A stretch of 64,000 nt of DNA from Blasia pusilla (Eukaryota; Marchantiophyta; Marchantiopsida; Blasiales). The DNA lies in NCBI GenBank assembly GCA_050084515.1, contig CM114272.1, positions 17,360,001 through 17,424,000 of the forward strand, given 5' to 3'. The position numbers were made by a program, and so were the translations under genes. The notes below the pieces were generated by a model. The model was not told where the DNA came from, made no database searches, and saw only the letters and a list, made by a program, of their open reading frames with translations. This document shows, in pieces, positions 60,545 to 64,000 of the stretch; position 1 is the first letter of the stretch, and each line of letters opens with the position of its first letter.

Positions 60545-61105
60545 CTGCTCTCCTCACCAACGTGTCCAGGCACTTCTTTTCACACTTCTCCTCGGCGATC
60601 CTAATCTTCAAGGCTTGCGATGCCTCAGCCTCTACGTTCTATTTTTCAATTGCCTCCTTAACACGTTCTGCAAGAAGCTCCTGCCTGTGCATCTCCGCTT
60701 CCCTTTTGCGCTCCTCGATCTCTTGATGCCTTATCTCATTGGCCGAACAAGGCCCTGGAGATGGTGACGTAGGAGTCCCAAACTTGGGAGTGAAGCTCCC
60801 AACCTTCCTTGCTTGAGTTTTTTTCCTCGTCATTGTTCCCAAAAATTCCACCTCGACAACAAAATTACTTTCTGTGCACAATGAGTCGCCTCAATGAGTT
60901 GCGTTGATGAGTCAAGAGATTGAGGAGCGCAAAAGGGAAGCGGAGATGCACAAGCAGGAGCTTCTTGCAGAACGTGTTAAGGAGGCAATTGAAAAATAGA
61001 ACGTAGAGGCTGAGGCGTCGCAAGCCTTGAAGATTAGGATCGCCGAGGAGAAGTGTGAAAAGAAGTGCCTGGACACGTTGGTGAGCGGAGCGGGTCCATC
61101 AAGGT
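60545..61105. repeat. Inverted duplication of the coiled-coil exon, copy B
   Basis: About 185 bp at 60918-61100 are the reverse complement of about 60545-60730, with only a few mismatches. The shared in-frame TAG shows the duplication came after that mutation. The arms are separated by about 185 bp. The inverted arm lies in the leader of the minus-strand gene, between its TATA box (61258) and start codon (60833). Confidence 0.92.
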
Positions 61106-61257
61106 GACTCATCGCCTCGATGAGTCACCTTGATGAGTCGCTCGAATTGTCTCGCGATGAGTCGTCGTGTAAAGCGCCCCTTGGTATCTGGTCCGCTGTT
61201 GTGCTGAAGAGCAATCGAGATTGCAAAACGAAAAACCTGAAATGAGCGAACCCTAGC

Positions 61258-61266
61258 CTATTTATA
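61258..61266 (-). promoter_or_regulatory. TATA box of the ParB/methyltransferase-like gene, copy B
   Basis: TATAAATAG on the minus strand in AAAAGTATAAATAGGC, conserved with copy A (34295-34303). Confidence 0.7.
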
Positions 61267-61284
61267 CTTTTCGAGCCGTTGGGC

Positions 61285-61830
61285 TGACTGACGGGTTGCA
61301 CCCTTCCCTCGTCTTGGGATAACAAGGCGGGGTACCTGCGCAACTCGTCGGAGGCCGACGAGTTGCACGCTTCCTTCATGTAAGCGTAACAAGGCGAGGC
61401 ACTTGCGTAACCCGTCAGAGGCCAACGGGTTGCACGCTTCCCTCATCTTGGGGTGCGAGGTACCTAGGCAACTCGTCGGTTACAGACACGTTGCACTCTT
61501 TTCTATCCCTCGGGTAACAATGCGACAACGGATAGTTCCGAGGCAGCATCTTGCAATTAGATGCGTCACAAGGTCTACCCTGAGTTGGATAATCCCGTAA
61601 CAGTCCCCCGCGATTAGTTACCTTAGCAAATGCAAGCGATGTCTTGTGTTTGATGCTAGAAAAATCGTCTCAAAAGACCATTGGTCGGCATGAAGGGGGT
61701 ACCAACCCAACGGACTCCGACGGCTTCCAATTTGCATTGGGACAAGGAAACAAAAAACGGAACTAGGTGCTTTGCAACTCACGTCTCTGATTTCCAAATT
61801 CTGCAACCCATCGGACTCCAACAGGTTGCA
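61285..61830. repeat. Short palindrome array between divergent promoters, copy B
   Basis: Sites starting GCAACTCGTCGGA at 61340, GTAACCCGTCAGA at 61407 (67-bp step) and GCAACTCGTCGG at 61468 lie between the two TATA boxes. Further degraded sites continue to 61830. Copy A has about ten regular units here, so unit number differs between copies. Confidence 0.85.
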
Positions 61831-61922
61831 ATAGAATTGAATCCATCATGTCAAAAAATCTCACCTACCAAACTTCATCTTGTGAGTCAAATTCTGTCTG
61901 GAGAATCTGAGTCCCTATTCAC

Positions 61923-61929
61923 TATAAAT
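61923..61929 (+). promoter_or_regulatory. TATA box of the plus-strand gene, copy B
   Basis: TATAAAT in TTCACTATAAATTGAACATTC, about 90 bp before the ATG at 62017. CATTCTC repeats follow it, more copies than in copy A. Confidence 0.72.
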
Positions 61930-62016
61930 TGAACATTCTCATTCTCATTCTCATTCCCATACCCATTCTTATCCTCATTCTTATTCTCTGTCTCCTCCCG
62001 ATGGAATTATTTGGGA

Positions 62017-63707
62017 ATGGATAATTATATGAAGCTCACTTGTGGCAGTCATCTAGCGGCCCTTCCTCAATCAAAAATCGTTCGACCGCAAGCTCATGAG
62101 TCTTTCATACCAGTGGATGAAAATTTTCCCTCAGTTCAATTTCTTCTCCAAATTGGAACCATCTTTGTCTCCAAGGATGTTAGGGTGGACAATACGGAGG
62201 ACATAATAGGTGAGACAATCCACCCAGTGATTGCAGACCATAAAGTATGGAATCTCCTACGTGTAGCAAATGGTCAATACAGAGTTTACGGCCTGCCTCT
62301 GAATTCCTCTATTTCCCAAGGAGAAAATCGAGAATTTCCTAGTGCACCTAGCTCTATGTTTGCAACTCCGAGCTCAGTAGATCCGGCATCGACTCCAACT
62401 TCACACGTTCTTAACAATATTGTACTTCCTGAAGACATTCCAGATGTCGTCAACCGAAATGTTGTTCAATACGTCGCAATTCCCCCAAGAATGCAGAAAC
62501 ACCATATAAGGTTGGTGCCACCATACCGCGGGGAGGCCATCGATGTCCTCATTGTCAAGCATCCCCTTTCTCCGTTGGAGCGTGTCCTGCATACATATTT
62601 TTCATTGTCCACGACTTGGGCTCCACGTCAGAGTACACAAGGTTGCAAGTTCATGTTGGCTCCCACACTCATCCTATGACCGATGCAATTCAGATGACAC
62701 ATCAAGGAGGATGTGGCGAAGAAAGTGGCCGAGGTCTTCAGAAACTCTCCGGGTTCAAATCCCGGAGTGATCAAGCTAACAACAACATCACAAATTTGTG
62801 AACAATTTCTTGGAATCCTTGGACACAGCGAGATCACGGCTGCTGAGAAGAAACAACTCTGGGAAAATCTCGCATTTCTCGTTGATCCTGGAATTTTCTG
62901 CGTCAAAACGGGTACTGGATGGAAAGACGACCGATATGGATGCGTTGCCACAATCAAGGAAAACTCCAGATTTCCATTAATTCAGAGATGGCAATTCATG
63001 GGCTAGGGAGGCAAAGGATCCACGGCCTATGTCTTCAAAATGTGAACGACAGGTCCGTCGAGTGGCCTCGATCTTATAGATCGAATGAGGGAAGAGGAAG
63101 ATCTTTATAGCAGCTGGGTAAGCTTTGATATTTGCTACAGAGTGCTGAACGGATGGTTGACAATGGGTGCTCACCTTTATGACCATGTGAAGAAGGGACT
63201 CAAAACTATATTTTTCTGTGAAGTAAAAGCATAAGACGTTGGCAGTTTGAAGATGTGTTGGTTACTCTTATTGGAGGTGGTGAAGGAAAACAAAAGGCCA
63301 CCTCTGAAAATTTATGGGTTCATGGTGGAAAATGCACAACCTGGGTGGATTGCTATCAGGGAAGTGTTTTGGGGTGGGGAGGTTCAACCGGAGAGAGAAA
63401 GGTGGGATGCTTTCCATTGGCAACAGTCTATGACCCGCTACACCAAATCTTGCATCAAGGAGAATAAGAGGACGGAGCATGTCACTCTACTCCAACGCTG
63501 CAAGGACAACAAAACCTTGAAAAAGGCCATGGAATGCCAAGAAGAAATTCATGGGTGGTGGAGGAAACATGCGATTGAGGGGAAGTACAAAGAGTTATGC
63601 TCTTGGTTGAGTTGGTGGATTGTACGAATGAGACAATGGGGAAACTTCATGCGGGAGGTGAGTTCACTAATTTGTCTCGCTGAAAATTGTTTGAAGAGTT
63701 GCAGCTA
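62017..63707 (+). pseudogene. Unrecognised plus-strand transposon gene, copy B
   Basis: The first frame (62017-62679, 220 codons) begins MDNYMKLTCGSHLAALPQS and includes FLLQIGTIFVSKDVRVDNTE and a Pro/Ser-rich middle. After a shift, 62713-63006 contains ICEQFLGILGHSEITAAEKK and YGCVATIKENSRFPLIQRW. The last frame (63247-63708) holds WDAFHWQQSMTRYTKS, LLQRCKDNKTLKKAMECQEE and the Trp-rich LCSWLSWWIVRMRQWGNFMR. Nothing matches a transposase or methyltransferase I know. As the only other gene of the element, divergently transcribed from a shared promoter region, it is the best transposase candidate (inference). At least three frameshifts or stops are present, or some are unrecognised introns. 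Confidence 0.6.
62747..62767 (+). other. tRNA T-arm-like hairpin
   Basis: A perfect 7-bp stem with loop TTCAAAT (CTCCGGG...CCCGGAG) contains GGTTCAAATCC, an exact pol III box B. GTGGCCGAGG, resembling box A of tRNA-Leu/Ser, lies 20 nt upstream, too close for a real tRNA. No acceptor stem or anticodon arm is present, so this is not a tRNA gene. Confidence 0.5.
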
Positions 63708-63754
63708 AAGATGAGAAGCATGGGCACTATAGGGATTTCAAACCAAAGAAACCA

Positions 63755-63990
63755 AGAAACTTGTCGGATGCGACAGGTTGCCTCCCTGAGTGTTCAACCC
63801 GTCGCTTACCGATGGGTTGCCTAAGTGTGCAACCAATCGGAACCTGACGGGTTGCAAGTTGCACGGCCAAATTGAATTGCAACCCGTCAGAATCAGACGG
63901 ATTGACGGGTTGCCTGAGAGTGCAACCAGTCGGAAAAGGACGGGTTGCAAGTCGCATGGCCAACCCGTCGAAATCCAACGGGTTGCACTA
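63755..63990. repeat. Palindrome cluster, copy B right side
   Basis: Full or partial sites at about 63765, 63798, 63830, 63880, 63925 and 63963, for example GCAACCCGTCAGAATCAGAC then GGATTGACGGGTTGCC. It corresponds to 36231-36520 of copy A, so the right terminus is probably a few hundred bp beyond the window. Confidence 0.85.
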
Positions 63991-64000
63991 GGTGGTTCTT

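Larger units (their letters stand above)
55970..60833 (-). pseudogene. ParB-like / DNA amino-methyltransferase-like protein, copy B
   Basis: The four exons correspond to copy A. Exon 1 (60198-60833) has the basic coiled coil (EIEERKREAEMHRQELLAER) with one stop near 60642. A 98-bp intron (60100-60197) leads to exon 2 (59637-60099), with APRIPLCRLRIMEY and, near 59785, FFIWDGNHRFMAWTQFAE, the clearest ParB-like box in the window. Intron 58997-59636 leads to exon 3 (56943-58996), with a helical basic middle (LQAELKKIELVPEE) and VDLLVADLPSGLRLWDE then GCFLVLSGGSEEELF near 57120-57230, in the place of motif IV. Intron 56490-56942 leads to exon 4 (55970-56489), with EKSSALMQTLIELCSRLG and DLVFDLVGLSRAS, in the place of motif I. 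Fewer stops than copy A, but several frameshifts remain. Family knowledge: ParB domains fused to such methyltransferases are common in bacteria and phages. Confidence 0.72.
53910..64000. mobile_element. Large DNA transposon, copy B (right end outside the window)
   Basis: The left end GGGGGCTGGTATTCTGGG plus GA-rich repeats and GAGAGTCTCTCTT matches copy A. The same order of parts follows: small coding fragment, ParB/methyltransferase-like gene on the minus strand, divergent promoters separated by palindromes, and the plus-strand gene. It keeps about 1.2 kb of the plus-strand gene that copy A has lost. It lacks the copy A intron insertion and has a shorter palindrome array. The window ends in the right-hand palindrome cluster, so the right terminus is not visible. 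Confidence 0.82.

Noticed and set aside
60912-61112. Separate small gene on the minus strand
   Set aside because: It is the antisense reading of the inverted duplicate of the coiled-coil exon.

Overview
This is a eukaryotic nuclear window, almost certainly from a land plant with a large, transposon-rich genome. The evidence is degenerate TTTAGGG-type blocks, plant-type Helitron ends, a MULE with a SWIM finger, plant-type Ty3/gypsy gags including one with a tRNA-Asp-like primer site, an F-box fragment, TATAAATA promoters and GT-AG introns. I cannot name the species. The sequence gives no strong reason to choose a flowering plant. I see no intact ordinary host gene; the only host-like piece is a truncated F-box reading frame.

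Layout. 1-2.4 kb: unresolved, with one tandem duplication. 2.4-5.7 kb: a minus-strand MULE transposase in several exons. 7.4-8 kb: a duplicated AT-rich unit and a long (CT)n tract. 8.6-10.2 kb: a decayed DUF7869-type transposon gene on the plus strand. 10.2-14 kb: mostly unresolved, ending in a second (CT)n tract. 14.2-17.2 kb: telomere-like blocks interrupted by a truncated minus-strand gypsy element (gag, primer site, LTR). 17.6-37.7 kb: one decayed plus-strand Ty3/gypsy element (LTR, gag, protease, RT, RNase H, integrase and a PHD-like finger), split by two nested insertions. 38.4-39.8 kb: a minisatellite, a Helitron 3' end and an F-box fragment. 40.6-45 kb: a minus-strand LINE. 45.5-45.6 kb: a (GA)n tract. 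47.4-47.6 kb: a very short Helitron. 48.8-52.3 kb: a decayed minus-strand Helitron Rep/helicase. 53.2-53.9 kb: another telomere-like block. 53.9 kb to the end: a second copy of the large transposon described next.

The main finding is an apparently undescribed family of large DNA transposons. Copy A (26158-36719, about 10.6 kb) is complete. Copy B (53910 to the window end) is cut on the right. A 629-bp internally deleted relative sits at 21141-21769. The ends are GA-rich inverted repeats, and the two complete members have imperfect 9-bp direct repeats beside them. Both large copies carry two divergent transcription units. The minus-strand gene is a multi-exon reading frame with an N-terminal charged/coiled-coil part, a ParB-like segment (DGNHRFMAW) and a split DNA amino-methyltransferase-like domain. 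In that domain a DLP motif lies in the DPPY position, and a C-terminal segment around GDLVFDLVGLSGAS lies in the position of motif I. The plus-strand gene is unrecognised and may be the transposase. Near-palindromic sites with arms CAACCCGTCGGA / TCCGACGGGTTG fill the introns, the terminal regions and the space between the divergent promoters. In copy A that space is a 67-bp-period tandem array. A ParB-like protein together with arrays of one palindrome suggests, but does not prove, that the element encodes a protein that reads its own sites. Both copies are mutated and probably inactive.
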